Notes under the pieces: generated by a model
Database searches by the model: none
Told to the model about the DNA's origin: nothing
The model's input: the letters and a program-made list of their open reading frames with translations, nothing else
Shown here: positions 63,568 through 64,000 of the stretch, one piece after another
How positions within the stretch are numbered: position 1 is the stretch's first letter
Layout: the number at the start of each line of letters is the position of its first letter
Position numbers and translations under genes: made by a program
Assembly: GCA_016871415.1 (NCBI GenBank)
Contig: VHDL01000006.1
Location: 1 to 64,000 of the forward strand
DNA from: Verrucomicrobiota bacterium
GTDB taxonomy: Bacteria; Verrucomicrobiota; Verrucomicrobiia; Opitutales; UBA953
Reading direction: 5' to 3'
DNA: 64,000 nt

Positions 63568-64000
63568 ATGAAGACGAACCTTCGCCCCCTCCTCTCCCCC
63601 GTGCTGGCGCTCGCGCTCCTGACCGCCTTCGCCGGCGCCCAGGAAGCCGCGCCGGCCGCAGCAGCCGCCGCGGTGCAAAAGAAGACCCTCATGGACCTGT
63701 TCCATGAAGGCGGTTGGGTCATGTACCCCATCGCCCTCGCCTCGGTCTTCATGATCTGGCTCATCGTGCAGGGCTTCATCAGCACCAGCCGCAAGCGCCT
63801 GCTGCCCGCCGACCACGTCACGCAGCTGCGCGAGCTCTTCAAGGCCGGCAACTACGTTGGCGCCTACGCCTTCGCCAAGTCCAACGCCTCTCCGATCTGC
63901 GACGTCGTGCGCGCCGGCGTGGCCCTCACCCCGGACGGAAAAACAATGACCGAGGAGTCCATCATCTCCGAAGTCACCCGCGTCCAGGGCGACCTGATGG
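63568..64000 (+). CDS. ExbB/TolQ/MotA-family proton channel protein, 5' part
   Basis: 144 residues visible, cut by the window edge. An N-terminal signal-type extension (RPLLSPVLALALLTAFAGAQ) is followed by an Ala-rich stretch, then the first membrane helix of the family (GGWVMYPIALASVFMIWLIV) and the cytosolic region (LLPADHVTQLRELFKAGNYV, ASPICDVVRAGV). The conserved pore residues lie beyond the edge. ExbB with a cleavable N-terminal extension is typical of many Planctomycetota/Verrucomicrobiota. An ExbD-like gene is expected next. Confidence 0.88.
   Translation, partial: MKTNLRPLLSPVLALALLTAFAGAQEAAPAAAAAAVQKKTLMDLFHEGGWVMYPIALASVFMIWLIVQGFISTSRKRLLPADHVTQLRELFKAGNYVGAYAFAKSNASPICDVVRAGVALTPDGKTMTEESIISEVTRVQGDLM

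Overview
The window is a GC-rich bacterial chromosome segment with dense, mostly housekeeping genes on both strands. Outer-membrane genes (lpxA, an LptE-like lipoprotein, a heptose-phosphate phosphatase, an MCE/MlaD protein, an ExbB/TolQ-type channel) indicate a diderm. A GreA factor with a very long N-terminal extension, long secreted TPR proteins beside an ExbB homologue, an OpcA-zwf pair and a Bacteroidetes-type dihydroorotase together suggest the PVC group, most likely Verrucomicrobiota (Opitutae-like). This placement is inferred from gene content, not from a marker-gene tree. No prophage, insertion sequence, CRISPR array or rRNA gene is visible.

Layout. 0-3 kb: yraN-zwf-opcA on the minus strand. 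3-12 kb: a looser region with a secreted TIM-barrel isomerase, a Tat-exported intradiol dioxygenase, ligA, an ecotin, a short ankyrin ORF, a methyltransferase gene broken by TAG, serB-like and ThuA-like genes. This region holds most of the repeats. 12-17 kb: pyrC, tgt, an IscA-type gene, tRNA-Val(CAC), corA. 17-27.5 kb: a minus-strand run rpmI-rplT-pheS-pheT-gatC-gatA-gatB-membrane protein-priA. 27.6-33.3 kb: peroxiredoxin, infC, amidase, rpsA, cls on the plus strand. 33-41 kb: metX, a Fur-family gene overlapping a MurU-AmgK-like fusion, glyS, and mlaD-pheA-scpB coupled by 4-nt overlaps. 41-49.3 kb: ilvD, pgi, a coiled-coil protein, a lipoprotein too small for a usual ORF cutoff, rsmI, a hypothetical gene, lpxA, pdxA and a BtuF-like protein. 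49.3-55 kb: a secreted CPC-repeat protein, gmhB-like, rpmF-plsX-fabH-TPR-lptE-rpe. 55-64 kb: rlmN, the long GreA, an ArsR-methyltransferase fusion, and a TPR/TPR/ExbB cluster running off the right edge.

What stands out. (1) Three intergenic repeat families, each present more than once: GTAG-headed REP-like hairpins with compensatory stem changes; an element made of pairs of an 8-nt-period TTTGCAC heptamer around a variable palindrome; and a 12-bp unit (TCATCGATTCAG) in direct or inverted arrays. (2) Zinc ligands are missing in several normally zinc-binding proteins (LigA, Tgt in part, the GmhB-like phosphatase; L32 is also cysteine-free), and ecotin has lost both cysteines of its disulfide together. 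(3) Unusual fusions: MurU-AmgK, ArsR-methyltransferase, long GreA. (4) Several genes show -35/-10-like boxes ending 5-6 nt before the start codon, suggesting leaderless transcripts.
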